A stretch of DNA of 64,000 nt from Parus major (GCF_001522545.3 NC_031770.1:22585635-22649634); one strand, 5' to 3'; shown: positions 26,504-41,500, counted from the first letter of the stretch. Notes: generated by a model not told the origin, from the letters alone. Program-made: numbers and translations.

Positions 26504-29500
26504 AGAAAATATACACATATATGAGAGAGGACAAGCAATCAGAAAAGGACTAACACTGTAATATTACATCAACAGCTAAAAATGTAAGGAAATAATTTAA
26601 AATTTAATCAGTAGTGAAAACCAAAGCCATGCATGAAAAAAAGGCAGCCTATGCAAATGTGAACTTGTCTTGCATGAGAGACAGCACAGGATCTCCAAAC
26701 TGCATGTGACGCACTAGTGCCTGAAAAGTATTCCTTGCTTTGATTCTTGCACCAGAATCCATCAGCACCTGGTCACACAGTTATCTGTCTTGTTTTAATA
26801 AAAACATTCTAATAATGTAAGAGAATAGCTTGTATTAACCACTGTCACCTGTTTTTGCCGAACAGTGGCCATTGCTACTTTCACTCAAACCTCATGTAAT
26901 AATACCAAGTCCCACCAGAAACCAACGTCAGAACTTCAGATCTTCCTACAGATGACCCTTGACCACTGATCCTGCTGAAGTCTACATAAAACAAGAGTTT
27001 TCACCTCTTTTTGCATGTTAAGTAATCAGAGCTACAAATCATTTCAAGGCTCACTCTTTATCAGGGTTATTCAGAGCATGCTGTCTTATTCCTTTCATTC
27101 CCTCACACCACCTCTGAAAACTGGAGAAGCAAGAAGACACCCTCATCTGGCTCTGACCCTCAAACCAGAGCTGAGGAACAACAGCTGCTCCCTGAGTCAG
27201 TGACACATGGAGCACACATTTAACAATTGCTAGAGATATTGCAGACGTCCCTGGAGAGTTCTCCAACAACCTCTCTTGGTAGAAATGCCAAGTTTTCTAG
27301 GCAGCATGGGCCATCCAAAAGATCATAAAAGGAAAAAGTTACACAGCAAGGTATATCCCAAGCATGTTTTTCAATCAGTAAAAACTTGTTGGATATCCTC
27401 CTGGCATGGTGTCAAAAAGCTCTACTTCCACTGAGCTTTGTTAGTGAGATTGATGGTATAACTAATTCAACTTCAGAGAATACTTCTAATGAAGACTTCA
27501 TCATCTACCTCCTTAAGGCTACTAAAGGGGATGATATTTTAAGCTGCAAGTAAGGAGAAGAAATCAGAGAGAAAAAGGACAGAGATAATTTGATCTTCTG
27601 AGTTGTCTACTCAAATTCAGAGGAAGTTTAAGTGGGACACAGTCAGGCCTGCTTGTTTCCCTGTCTTTTAACAGCACAGACTAGGGTGAGGGCCAGAGAG
27701 TGCACACTGCTCCTTTGTAGAAGAAACAGGATGCCATCATTAGAATAGCACCTAGCAATACACAGGATCAAAGTGACAACACTAGTATATATTAGAGGTA
27801 AAATTCATCTGAGCCTGTAACAGACAGACCAAACAGAGCATTCCTTGACCAGCAGAAGATGGCTTTGGTGGGAGGGTACCCTCATTCAAATCCCCACAGC
27901 CCTTCCACGCTGCCCCTAAGGCGATTACTTGAGTCACTTCAGTGAAATGCCCAAATTAAGGCCATGTACAACATCTCTAAGGAATTAAGTCTTGACCGTT
28001 TTAATCTCCACAAGGTGTGTTCAAATACTACACTCACAGGCAACTGTTGAAATAGATAATGAAAGCAGTATACTGTTGAGGCTCACCATTTGAAAGCAAA
28101 AGGCCAATAAAGTACAAAAGCAACGAGCCAACTTTCCTCCTGATAAAATGGAGGAGGAAAAACAGACCCAACCCTGCTGGCACACTTTGTAGTCAAATTC
28201 CTTTTGACAATTTATGAACTTCTTTTCTTCCTCCTGTTTAACAAAATTACTTCAGTGGTATAAAAGTTGGCAGCATAGCTATCTCAGAAGAAAGCTGCTC
28301 AATTCCTTATTGGTAAGCAGTGCACACACACTCAACCCCACACCCACAGGAAACTGAGAGCTATTCATTTAGTTTTAGCCAAGTCTTTGTGAGACTGTAC
28401 CTTTTGACTATTAGCTGATTGTAAACATGCAACTGTCTGGTACTTAATCTCATATAAAAACTAGACCAAAAAACCCTATCAATATTAAATTTAACCTTTA
28501 AAAAAGAACACAAGTGGTATGAATGCAATTGTCTGGAAAAATGCTACTTAGCAAAAACAAAACAACTACTCCCCCACATACATGCAATATTTAAAAGAAA
28601 GAATTCAAAGCTGTAATTATGTTCATACAAACCTAAACTGCAGAGTACAAGAAGTTCAGTGATACAAAATCCTGTGTTATTTGTAATGACACCATGTACT
28701 TCCTCTTGTATTTTTTTTCTTGGTATTTTGGGGGCCTGATGGGATGCTGTCCATTGCCATTACCAGGGATCAGAAGGAAAATATGAAACCAATTCTTGTC
28801 ATCTGTACAGAATGTGAAACCTGGAGCAATGGTAAGCAAAAAACTAGTAAAGGCTACTTTCTGATAAAATATACTTTTAGCTAGGTATAGTTTGTCAGAG
28901 CAGCAGCTCTGTTTTAATACAGTCATAACACAGAATTACAAACTTCTAGGAATTAAAAAAAGAACTCCAAGAGATATCCCCAAGCAATCCTATAAAAAAT
29001 GACTGAGGGTTACAGTGGACACCATCTAGACACTAAATCTCCTGCACAAATCTGCAGCTAAGCGAGCAAGCATAACCTCTGGATGGATAAGAGCATTATT
29101 TTGTGTAAGGCAAGGCAGGGAGGGAGAGTGTTATCTAAAAAACAGTAACAACAAGGGCAACATGCATTTCTGGTCTGTTCACTCTGGAAAAGAAAATACC
29201 ACAAGAACAGTGGAAGATTCAGAGAATACATCTTATATCAAGAGTTTAAACAGTCTGCATATTTGGCTTATCCAAGAGGATAATGGTTATCAGTGACTTA
29301 CTAACAAAATGGCCAAGTGTCTCTACCAAAATTTACTCAGAAGATAAAGAATACACTAGCCAAAGCTAGGCTCCCAAAAGATGCTTCTGGTCAGATGAAA
29401 AGGTTTTGAAGAACTCAGAATTAATCTCTTCTGCCTGACTGTACATAATTACAGTTGATTGATATGATGCGTAGTATGCTCAAAAACTCATTGACAGCAA

Positions 29501-29861
29501 GCTTGCTAAATGCAGTTTCTCCAAGAACCACTTTCTATCTAATTCAGCTGACTAAAATCTTGTAAAATTCCTTCAGCATTTACATCTTTTCCAATTCAGA
29601 AGTGCTATCAATTCACAAACACAGACCTCTGCATTCAGGTAACTCCAGCAAGTATGGCTCTGGGAGCACAACTCTTCAGAAGCACCTGCTGCTCCCTACA
29701 CACCGTTAGAATATTCAAATCAAAGTTCATTTGTCTTCAAAGTGCTCCAAGGCCTCAGTTCAGGCTACTCAAGGCTTTTTCCAGAGCTCCAGACAGACAG
29801 CAATCTACTGTTCTCCTGCTCTACCTAATGTTAGTTGGTACTGGAGGTTCAAATTTTTGCG

Positions 29862-29912
29862 TGGATAAATGAGGCACAGGAAGTGATTTCCAAGGATGGA
29901 AATGTCAGGTTT
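29862..29912 (-). mobile_element. Possible short MIR remnant
   Basis: The words ggataaatgaggcacagg and aagtgatttccaagg resemble the MIR core (gaaactgaggcacagag, aagtgacttgcccaagg) in the right order. Only about 50 bases can be followed, so this may be chance. Confidence 0.35.
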
Positions 29913-31274
29913 GAGAAACAAAGCTTATGACATCCATCTATGTCTCTTTCCACTTTTTGCCTGACAGCAGCTTGTATTTAACAAAAGCACGATGCATTAT
30001 GCTGCATCCAGGTACTATCCATGGATAAGAGAGAAACAAAAGAGAAACAAAGATGAGACAATACTAAAAGAAAAAACAAAAACGGGGCAGGCCTCCTACT
30101 GTTATTTACAGTCAGAAAAGGATGTTTCTGTAAGGTAACACCAGAAGTTATGGACTGACTATAGAAATCACTGAGTGAGAGTTCATGATGTGCTCTAGCA
30201 GGACAGGATGAACTGACACCAGATGCTTATTTTATGGACAGAAGCCTTTGAATGTTCTTCAAAGACTATGTTTTCTAGAACTCAAGCCCATTCCTTGGGG
30301 TTTATGAAGTCCACAAGTCACCAGAGCCCTGGCTACTGTCTGAGCATCAGGAGGGCCACCAGAGTCCCACCTAGTGTGCTAGGCTGCAGACAGGCACCCA
30401 GCGGGAGCACTGAGAGCTGCCTGCTCCTCACAGCCCCACCACCCCAATGGGCACAACAGGGAGAGCTCTCAGCCCCTTCAATATATTCTCTCTTCCACCC
30501 GGAGCAGGAAGCTACCACCTGCAGCTGCAGGTCTCTCATGAACCCAGACAACACATTTTTTGTGGGAGATTAACAGCAAACTAGCTGTTAGAACTTCTGG
30601 TGTTCTCTGAGCTTTGCCTGGGTACCCTAACTAATACTTTTCCTAAAATATCTAGAGGGGGAGGGTAAGTTTAAATTTAATCTCATATGTGAATTTTGAA
30701 ATTTTTCACTCAGCCACTCCCCTAAATGCTATTTTTAGACTTGTTTATTTTACATATTTTTTAAAAATCAGCAAGTTACTAGCATGTCTGAAGTTGGTGG
30801 CCAAGTCTGAGCTTGGAAACTGCACAACTGTCACACGGAACAGGTTTCAGAGAAAAAAGCAGAACATTTCTGTATCTCACCAGTACACCATTAGCAAACC
30901 CTTAGCCTCAGTGCTAGGAACCTCAAGTAAAATTTTCCTTTTAACTCTATCTGGCACCCTGTCTTTAATTTAGGAAAGGTTTGATATGAACAATGGACAG
31001 TCAAGAGGAGATGCTGAGAGAAAGGAGAAGAGGAAGGGAGGGGGCCAAGATCCAAAAGATTGGTAGTGGTGGTTGGTATTTTGGTGCTGAGTCAATCATA
31101 TCCATTTCCTAAATCAACAGGTAAAAAAGGAAAAAACAAAACAAAGTAGTCCCTACAAGCTGTCATCTTCTCGGAGCCAGGCCTAACAAAAGCAGAGAAG
31201 GTTCTCCGTGCCAAGGGTAAGAATAAATGGCAGGACTTTTGACATCTGAAGAACAATAATTAATCACCTCAGCA

Positions 31275-31385
31275 GTAAGTATCATCCTCTTTTTACTGAA
31301 AGGGGAGCTGACTCAAAGACAACCAAGGGAGTTGCCCAAAACCACAACACCAGTCATTAGCAGAGCTGCAGTTGGAAATTTCTGC
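31275..31385 (-). mobile_element. MIR SINE fragment
   Basis: Read on the plus strand, this stretch follows the reverse complement of the MIR core in order: atcatcctctttttactgaa, aggggagctgactcaaagac, gttgcccaaaaccacaacac, cagtcattagcagagctgca, gttggaaat. MIR is an ancient tRNA-derived SINE found in amniote genomes. The copy is heavily diverged, so orientation and limits are approximate. Confidence 0.65.
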
Positions 31386-34300
31386 CTGCCAGCACTGTTT
31401 TCAATCACTGAAATTGGCAGCCAGTCCACAGCTGCAGGGGCAGGTCACCTGCTCCCCACTCCCATCTCCCAGCCACACCACCAACACCAAGGAAGGATGA
31501 AAGGAGGGTGTCCAGCCAGGGTGGTGGGCTCAGGGATTCGCTCCAGCACTGACGCTCCCATCACCCCACAGTCCTGCTCCAGTGGGTGCCCACCCCAAAG
31601 GGGAAGCTGCAATCCCCAGGAGAAGCCCCCTGGCACCCCTCCTGTGCCCACAAAGCCCAGAGAACCTGGGTCAGAAAAATAACCCTAGGGAAAAGTCTAA
31701 GCCAGTGGCTCTGGCCAGGTTTAATGCTGTGCCCTGGCTCACTGGATGGAGTGAAAGACAGGCAACAAGCACCCCAGAGACTGCACACCTCAAGTACTCC
31801 TCATCTTTGTGCTTTACACACTCCAAGGGGAATTTCAGACCGGTTCATTACAAAGCAGAAGCTGAAATGGATGCTTCCATCTCATCCCTATAGCTTTAAT
31901 GTGCTGATTTCAGTTTCTCTTAATTGTTTAGTCAAGAGTGTAAAGTTACTTATATCTTACAGAGCCAGCCAGCACACAACAAGGATATTCCAAAGCCAAA
32001 GGCAGTCCTTTTTGTAAGGGTAGTTGGAAAAGTATTAAATAGGTGAATTTAAATTCTTAATTTTTACAGAAGCAACACAATTCTGCTAACAAGCAGTTTG
32101 GGAAACTCAGTGTGAGAGAGATGTGGAGGGGGAAGTGAGTATCCTACATTTACACTAAAAGCAGAACAACAGAAACCTGCTTTTTGTAGCACAAGTGGTC
32201 TTAATTCATATATAAAATTACATCTAGGTGTCTGTTATATTAGCTGGATATACTCCCCTCATTTCTATATTCTGCCTGATACCTGCCTAAACTGAGCTCT
32301 CCAGACATTCCTTCCAACTCACTTGATCCTTTGAAGCTGACAGTTATCTATAAATTCAGGCACTGAAGTAATTTATTCTTTTAGAAGTGTTAAGCATTTA
32401 AAACTTGCAACATCAGATTGCGCAAATATTCAAATTTTCTGGAAGAAAAAGAAAAGGAAAAAGCATTTACCTTGATGTCTACATTTATGTATATATTCTC
32501 CCCCTACACACTCTTATCTAGAGGCTTTTCCTCATGCATGAGATTTCCCATTTTTCTCCTTGTGCTTTCCAGGTACTTTCCACAAATTGTGACATAACAG
32601 CTAAATAACACAAGAAAAGAAACTCAAATTACCTGTTACCGTTTTATTCAAATTAGCTTTCTTATTGTTTAAGTTATCCTAAGATGGCTTCTGTAGAGAC
32701 TAAAGTATTCACTGGCCATGTCAAAGGAAATTATTAAAATTCATCTAGCAGTGATGAAAGTGTTTTGTGCTGACCTACATTAACACAAGAAGAAACCGCA
32801 ATGTACCAGTTTGGACAGAAGTAATTTCTGGACTTTGCCTCCATTTGGTCTCATCAAAATCAAGCGTTACTCCCAGTAAACAAGACAAACACACCCAAAA
32901 TTAAAAAAAAAATACCAAAACCCACACAAACACTTCAACGAGTTACTGTGGTTCTGCATGTGTAAAACCGGGGGTTTCACTGCCAAGACTCGTTAGAAAA
33001 GAACAACCAGAAAATGTTTGCAAAACAGATTACTATTATGAAGATCATTAACAGCTATTAATAATAGAATATACATCAACCTAGTGCTTTTTAGATAGTC
33101 AGTATTAATTGGCAACCTAATTTGGAACTGTTAAGACAAGAGACCTTGCAGACACCATTTGTCAGGTCTAAGCTAACAGTGGGTGAAAATAAGCCTGATA
33201 ACAGTTACTTTCTTGTCATTTCCTCTCAAAAATGACACAATGCTGTTTCAGCGATCAAAGTAATTTTTATCTCATAAGCGTACCTCCGAAAATAGATTAG
33301 GCCTTATAGAATGATTTTATATTTATAATCTGAGCTATCGGGCAGACCTCATGCGAAACCGGGCTTGCAATTCCCAAGGACTCAGGGTTGCTTGGAGCAA
33401 GATAAAGACACAGGGAAGTAGGGGAGAAGGAAAAGAAAGTATTGGTTGAGAGGTCTGAGACCCATCAACATTGCTGCAAGCTTGCCAAGTCTCATAATTT
33501 CATCACTAGGCTTCAGGAATATCAAAAGAGCTATTATTCATTTTTTTTATTCTACCCCGCCACGTAATCAGTAGAACAGATGCCAAAAGCCAGCCATTAC
33601 AAGGAAGTCACCATGGCTGGCATTAAAACAAGATTATTTCTGCACAGACTGGACCATCTATTGTTGCTTTAAATGGGATCTAAACCCCTTTAATTGCAAT
33701 GGCAGCAAGAAATATGACTGACTCCTGCAGAAGAAGGAACAGAAGGGAATGGGTCAGGAAATATCCATACAAACTAAGTAACCAAAGAAAAACATTGATA
33801 GGAGGCACAGTCAAGAGATGAGTGCATGTTTGGGGCAGAATCCAGGTGCCTCTCTGGAAGGATGAAAATACAAATGTAAATGAGGAGAGAGAATCCAGAA
33901 AGGGAACAGAAGGTTAAAAAATGAGATAAGTGACATAACATTGATGACATCTTTAGAAGCTAGGGACAGTTGAAAGAATGAGTGACACCTGCAGCCTTGA
34001 GAAGGAACGTGACCAGAACAGACACCTCTTGCAACACAGGAGGACCAGGAGTGGGGACAGTAGCATTTCTCCAGCCCAGGCTGCTGGGGAAAGGATAAAC
34101 AAAGCCCTCTCAGAGAAAAGGGAGCAAGATACACCCATTCCTAGCTTAGAATTGAATTTTACTGAGAAGGTATCATACAAAATGAGGACAGAGTATTTAA
34201 TTTAGAGGTGAAAGACAACAGCCAGTGGAAAGTGCTACTTCTTCATCACAGAATCTCACTTTAATGCCAGTCCAGTTGCTGGGATCTACCCTACAATTTG

Positions 34301-36021
34301 CACATGGCTGGGGCTGGCAATAAAGCAGTGGTAAGAGGAGGTATCATGGCCTCAAATTGCAAAACTTGCTAGAAACATAGCCTCCTCATTGGTTGTTTTA
34401 CAAGACAAGAAGAGAGTGAAATTGTCCTGGGAGAGAGAGTATAACAGCAATAAGGAGCTCTGCTACAAGACCTGCCCATGCTACAGCACACAGATTTGTC
34501 AATATTTACTCCACAGAAGAGAGCAGTACATAAAATTAAACAGTGTAATATATGTACACTATATAATACATATATAATACATGAGAATAATGTCTTCAGG
34601 AAATACTAGCAGCTGAGTAACTAAATTGTTGTCTCACCAAATTGTCCAGTCCCGATTGCTGACGCACACCGAAGTCCCCAGCATTGCTTTGACACTGGAC
34701 AAACAGACTTCTCAATGAACTGAATCTGAACAAAGCTGCCTGAACACGAGCACTTCTACCTGTCCCATTCTGGCTATGCTTCTTTTCAACAAGAGCACAG
34801 AGTGGCAGTGCCACAGTGGGCACCGCTTGGCCTCCAGCCACAGCAGCACCGCTGGCACGGTGCGACAGAGCGATGCAGAGGGGTGCCAGTGCACGTTGCC
34901 TGAAAACTCTAAGAAGTGCTGAAAACAATTTTAATTACCCATTCTTGGAGTATAGGAGGACTGGTTGGAACACGTGCAAGTGAAGCAGCTTGTTTACATA
35001 ACAAACGAGGTATGTGTGCGAGGTGCTTTGTGTAACAGTGCCGCACACTGCAAGCTCTCTCACCTGGAGAGCTGGGTTTTACCAACACACAAGACCACCT
35101 TCGTGTAGAGAGTAAGCCTTTAGATAAAATATTCATAACATGATCCAACAGTAGCATAAAAGAGGGTGGTTTGAATGGACAAAATGTCTAACACTTGCAA
35201 AAAACCAAACAAGCCAGGCAGCCACCAAGTGGCTTGAATCTTGCATACACCACACAGTGCTAAGAGTCATTCAAAGTTTTCAGCTCTTGCCTGAGCAGCC
35301 ACCCTCCAAAGGCTAACTCTACTTGGAAAATAAAACTTATATGAAAAGAGAACAAATAAACCCCTGACAAACCAAGAAAACTCAAGAGCTTCTACAAGAG
35401 CTAAATGTCTGAATCTAAGGAAAAAATAATTTAGTCCTGATTCTCATATAATGGCATCATGCATTTAGCTGTTTCCATGACATTTTCCTGCAAAGAGCCA
35501 AAAAGAACAATAGGGATTTTTGAGGCCTGTAAAAGGTACAGAACTCAGGAAGAAGGGTGAGACAAAAATCAAACAAACTAGTGATAGAGCTGTATAGTTG
35601 CACTGTGGATTGTACATTGAAAGACAGTGACAATCCCTAGGTAATACCACTTTTATGCTTGGCTGTTTCTTGTTTGAATATGGTTCTCCCAACTCCTAAG
35701 AGTTTTAGCGACACCTACTCCTCTCTAACAGCGGAAACTTCTAAAGGAGAAACCAAAAAGAAAATGGTATCCACCTAAACACTACCATTTAAAAATGCCA
35801 TTAGAAGATAAATTTTAAAAAATCAGGAAACTTGCAGCTTCCTTCAGCACATTAGTGACAGCAAATATTAATTTCAAACTCAAATTTAGAACATTTCTAC
35901 TTATATATACTCTGTCCTGATAAAAAAACAGTCCAAATTTGAAAATACTGCAACAAGAAAAACAAGTTTTGAAGTGTAGCAGTTAAAACAGCTCGAAGAT
36001 CTTTTGAACTTTTAAATACCT

Positions 36022-36040
36022 GGGGTGGGGATGTGGGGGG
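36022..36040 (+). repeat. G-run cluster
   Basis: Runs of 4, 4 and 6 G (ggggtgggg, gggggg) separated by short linkers, followed by agg. G-quadruplex formation is possible. Confidence 0.5.
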
Positions 36041-38461
36041 AGGCAACATCTCAAAACTAAAGCAATACTTCTCTACATCCTCTGTCACTTAAAAAGAAAA
36101 AAACTCTAAAATAATAGCAGGACTATCTTGCTAACCCCTGTGTCTGCAAGGGCATCCCATTTTGTCTTCTGGCCTTTGTACATCAGTTCACCAGGAGAAA
36201 GAACTGGTCAGAAGCTGTATGGAACAGAGATGGTCTCTGCTCAGAGGCAGATTTAACTTAAAAATAATCATCACAATTATTTGCAGGGCTCTGCCAGGGG
36301 AAAAAAAATTATGCTCAACCCAAAAAACCAAATAGTGTGACAGTTTTGTGTACGAACATGTTTATCTTACCCTCTCTCTTACCTTATGAGACACATCTCT
36401 TCGTCCTATTCAAAATACAGCAATTCATGAAATTCCATCTGCAACAAAAGGAAAAGCCCATTAATACCTCCTGATAACCTTGTAACAGAAGTCTAATAAG
36501 CAGTTAAAAAAAAAAAAGGTTAAACTTCTCCTGCCATTCCAGTATAATCTACACCCCAGGCAAGTCGCCCTCCCATTGCCGGCAATCTGGGAAGCGTGGA
36601 TAATAAAGGTATTAAAGATGTTGTAACATGTCCTGTAAGAAGCATGCTCTTCCTCCTTTGGCAGGGCTAACAGAGGTGGCCAAAGCATACAGACTGTCCT
36701 GCAGAGTCATAAGTAAGTCTGCAGCATCCTCTCATTAAATTAAATGAGCATCAAATTACATAATGTGAACAGTTGTAAAATGAGACCAACGGTAATGGCT
36801 AGAAATAATCCCAGTGGTGTTATACATTGTGGAGACAATTTTCCATCAGACTATCAAACCTGGGTAAGCAGCACTTTTTATCTCCAGGCCAAGAAACTGT
36901 CAGCATGCAGCCTCTCTTAAGAAACAGTAAAGCATGCAAGAAACGGATGGAACAAAACTCTCATGCTCAAGTTTAAATGATGCCTACCCCAGTCAAGTAC
37001 ATTTAATTTCCTAACTCCTTTACAGACCAACCTTTCAAAGCAATCAAGGTGTTTTTATAATATAGGTAAATATGACACAGTCTTGGGATCAGAGGAAAGA
37101 ATACCACACACCTGACCAACAAATCTGCAACCTTAAAATTGTTAATAAAATTTACAGTCTGGATAGACTCAGGCTTGAACAAACACTTTACCACAGCACT
37201 GTTAAGAAGAGACGACATGACCTGCAATCCAGCCAGCCCACGAGTCACTAGGGCAGAAGAGAGACCTCCATCTGGCAACCTGAAAATCTCTAAGAGTCTG
37301 CCTAGAGTGAGAAGTGTGAATCAAGGACCTAAAAAAACAACCAAACCAATCCCTTCACACTCTTTTAGCCCCTTCAGTGTCCTGCCCACAAAGTCCAGAA
37401 GCCTGTTAGTCCCGTGCCAGAGTGGAAAATGTCAGAAATGTGCAATGGTGAAAGGGAACACAAGAGAATACTACTAAAAAAATCTAACAAAAAATGCTTG
37501 ATTTTTCAATCCAGTTACCTGGGGGGAGATACAGCAGAAATTAAAGGATTTGAAGCAAACAGTTTTCATGTTTGCCTACCTCTCCTGTAGTGATGCTATT
37601 AAAGTTACGCCTGTGCCTAAAGTAAAAAAACAGGTACACCCCTCACTTGGTTTTCTTTCAACACCAAGCAGCTGTAGCCATGATGCCAACAGACCCCAGC
37701 AGGAACCCACAGGTGCTCAGTGCCAGGCAGAGGTGACATCCTTCACCACACTGCACTACCATTTCCCCACCAGCAAAATGGGATGGTGGCATGTGGGTCC
37801 CCAGCCAGGGTCCAAACTGCTAGCTCTGGGGTGCCTCCTTTTTCCCCCTAAGTGTACACTAGTACACACTAAGTGATAAAAAATAAACCTTTCATCCTGT
37901 AAATACTATTTTCTCAGATTCTACTGATGATCATTAATTTTCTTTGCATTATCAGAATAATTTGACAACAGTTACACCACTATAGGTTTGTTTTGGGTTT
38001 TTTTTATTTGTTTGGTTAGTTTTTTTGGTTTTTCCTTAGGAAAAAAAATCTTCTGTTCACATTACAGAAAGATTTGAACAAAAGACAGCCACTGACCAAG
38101 AGCCCACTTCAGAATCCCTACCCTCGTAGTCCCCTGCCAACCCAGTAAAATTCCTCAGAGCACAACCTCTTCCTGGCTATTTTCAGAGCAACTGTAGCAA
38201 TCATACAAGAACAATGGGGAAGTTTGTTTTACACAAAGAGTAAATGTTTTGCAGCTTCCAATGTAAATATTTTAATTAATGGATTTTTTTTTAACTGTCT
38301 ACTGCCTTGTGTTCACATTCACACAGAGCCACCAGGACAGAAGCAGCACTCAACTGATGTAATACAGAGAAGAGAATACAACATATTAAAATGACATACT
38401 GACTTCAGAAAAAGCACCTTCATAACCATAAAATTCAGTGGGCATTTGCTGGGGAAGATCT

Positions 38462-38514
38462 GTTTTAAGAATTTAAGAGAAGCAAAATTTAAGTTTTAAG
38501 AATTTAAGAGAAGC
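38462..38514 (+). repeat. Exact 22-bp direct repeat
   Basis: The 22 bases at 38462-38483 (beginning gttttaagaattta) recur without change at 38493-38514, with 9 bases between copies. The perfect identity suggests a recent duplication by slippage or repair. Confidence 0.8.
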
Positions 38515-41500
38515 CTGTGTCCAGCCAAGGGCCCATATTAGCTCCCACTGAGACTGTGTGCCTATTTTCATAGGAGGCTGTAGAAAACCACAACCCAACG
38601 TATTTCTGAAACAACATTATGACCGATGACCAGGCTACAAGGAAAAAAGTGACGTATCTTTTTGTGTCAAACATCAATATGGTGGCCCTTAACCATCCAT
38701 CACTGGGGATCCACTTCACAGAAATGCTCAAATCTGCTTTAATAACCCATAAACCAAGTGCTGCAGACTGTCGGCAGGATGGGACGCAGATTTACTCTCT
38801 CTAGGCTAGACTGTTTTGGTATTCCAGGAAGTGGCTGGACTGAGATGCCAAGCCATCCTGCCCATGCTCCTCTGATGGTTTCTGGATCCAGGAGCACCCC
38901 AGGTACAGGCTGCTCTTTCTCTTTGAATGGTGCCTCTCCCTATGAAACTATCTTCGTCCTCTGCCCCCAGATACCGGGATAAAGTTTGGATGCAGTATCA
39001 GCAGATGGCTGGCATTCAAGATTTTTTTTTTTAATTTTCTTTTTCAAATGAAGTAGGACACAGATGGTGACGTTCCTGCTTTCCCAAAGCCTGGAACATG
39101 AACATAGACCTGTCTAAGCTGGGAAGCTCAAACCCATAGTACGTTTCTGTAGAGCTGCACAAATTGCTGCATGGACCAGTTCAGCCTGAAGCAGTCCCAC
39201 ACGTGGCAGTATTTCCCCTTCCCTGCTTTTATCTGAATGGGAGGTTTTGTTCTTCTTGTACTGACCTCACTACACTTGATGCCTGTTAGCAACATCCTTT
39301 CAGAAGTTCAAACAAGCTCTGTAGAAATTCCCTGCCACTGTAAGCAATACACAAGCTACCCCAGGTAAAATGCTCACTGTACCGTTCAAAAAATTACCAC
39401 ATTTTTACACTTTCACCACATCATGCAAGGTGCTGGCTGCCCACTCGTAATCCCCAGATTCTGCAGCTCCCACAACTTCTGTCCATACTGGCAGCTCCAT
39501 CACCTCCAGGCCAGTGGTGGTGGCACTTGGCTCATCACATCCCACTAGGCAGTGGCTAGCACTGGAAATGATGGGAAGAAGCCTACCGCCCCCTCTCTTG
39601 CAGGAACTACTAAGTGAAGAAGGAGCAAGACCTCCCAACTCCATTTCATCAAGAACAAACCTTCCACAGTGCTAAATTAGTAAATGCTGACTATCAGCCA
39701 CTCCCCATTTAGGACAGGGAGTAGCAGGAGAAAGGATATCTGGCTCTTACTTGAGAAAGACCCCGTAATTTGGCAGCATCATAAGATGCTCGGGACAACG
39801 AGGCCCTTGCTGTTCCTGCACAGGCAGGCTGGTGTCGTGCAGAGGGAAGCAGGAGCAAGCAGATACATAATTCTTCATGGTGTGAACCCACCATGGTACC
39901 TGACTCCTAGGTAGGGCAAACGGGTACCAAAGGACAATGGCAGCTGAGAGCTCCCCTCGCAGCAGGGTCATTCAGAAAGACGAGTTAGCAAAACCTTTCC
40001 TGGTCCCTCACAATGCCTCAAAGTGAAAGTAAAACTCCTCATCTTACATCTGAATGTTACCAACCATTGCTTTGGACTGATACTGTACGCGTTTATACAG
40101 TATCAACTTCAGCTTCTACATCAGAAAAAAGTTTCCTTAAAAAAACCCTCAAAAATAAACAAACCCCTCCCATCATTTCTTTCCCCATATTCCCCATCAG
40201 ATTTTCTGGCTATACGTGCAACATTAAAACAGAGAGTAAACATCAAAGAAGTTAGTATCTCTGCTTGGAACAGACTTTTCAAAGTGTGTCAAAACACACT
40301 TTTCATGGAAGACCCAAGCGAGGAGGCAGACTTTGCATGAAGCCTTCAGTGTGCACAGACTCTGGAAAAGGAGATGTCGAGCAACCTAAGGCTTGTGGCA
40401 GTCCTTCCATCTTCCTCTCTGACCTCTTCTAGGGAAACACTACATTTGACTTCCTCATGTGCCTATTTAATCAGCAATGTGAAACTTGCACAACCTTACC
40501 GGCGTCTCTGTGGTCTTCCCATCAGGGCAGTCGGTAGAAACACACCCCAAAGGAGCGGAACATTCGTAAGTCTCCCATGCCCACGGGATGGAAAAGCGAG
40601 CGGGGAGAGAACAGATGAATGTTAATCTCTCCTTGCCGCCAGCAGCAGTCTGTACTCTCCCACGCAGACAAGAGGGAGGCTGTACAATTTGTTGAGGCCA
40701 AACTGTCTGGAAAAATGCAGAGAGAGAAAACTGATGGCAAATTCTCTTCTCTATCTCTTCTCCTACTGTAGGGAAAGTGAAAGTCAGTCACAGAGTTGCT
40801 GACAGAACATGAGACCACAGGGTCTTCAAGGGGCTGCTTTTATGCAAACCACAGCGCTGGGCTATGCAGGACTCTGTCAGTTCAACATATTCACTGCCTG
40901 AAATATTCTGCTCACACAGTGCATGCACTCTGAGTTCTTATGGGAAATACTTTCATTGGCAGATTAAGCTTTTTGTCTAACCATAGGAACACAAAAAGGA
41001 CCTGACACCACTCCATTACAGGTGTTAATTCACAAATGTAGGACTCTTCTCTAGCCTACATGACTCCAAAGACCTACTTCCTAACCATGAGTAGGTAGCC
41101 AAACAGCACATGAAATACTGAGCTTGGAGCAGTTGCCACCACAGACACTTCTTTAACTGATCTGTGCCTCAAAGGTGCCTGTCAGTGCTGTACATGTGCC
41201 AAACGAGAGCATGGGGTAGAAGCTCCAAGCAGGAAACAGAAGCTTGTCTTAGATTAGCACAGCTCACTCAAGTGTAGTGCTATGCTCAGATTTGGTTTTG
41301 ATTTGCAAACCTTGCTGTCATTGGCTAAGAGGACGTTTCAAGTTTTGTTAAAATAGGCAAAAAACAAAAGCCAAAAAGCTGAAACAAACACACAAATGAA
41401 ACTACCCTGGCAGCAGTAGGTATCTTTAAACTGTGCAAGAGGCAACATTTCTTAAACCCCATTTTACAGCTTGCTTTTCCATCTCCCCCTCCAGAAGGCA

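Noticed and set aside
31332..31682. 116-codon plus-strand frame in a GC-rich patch
   Set aside because: Pro/Gly/Ser-rich peptide expected from composition, and it starts inside the MIR-like remnant.
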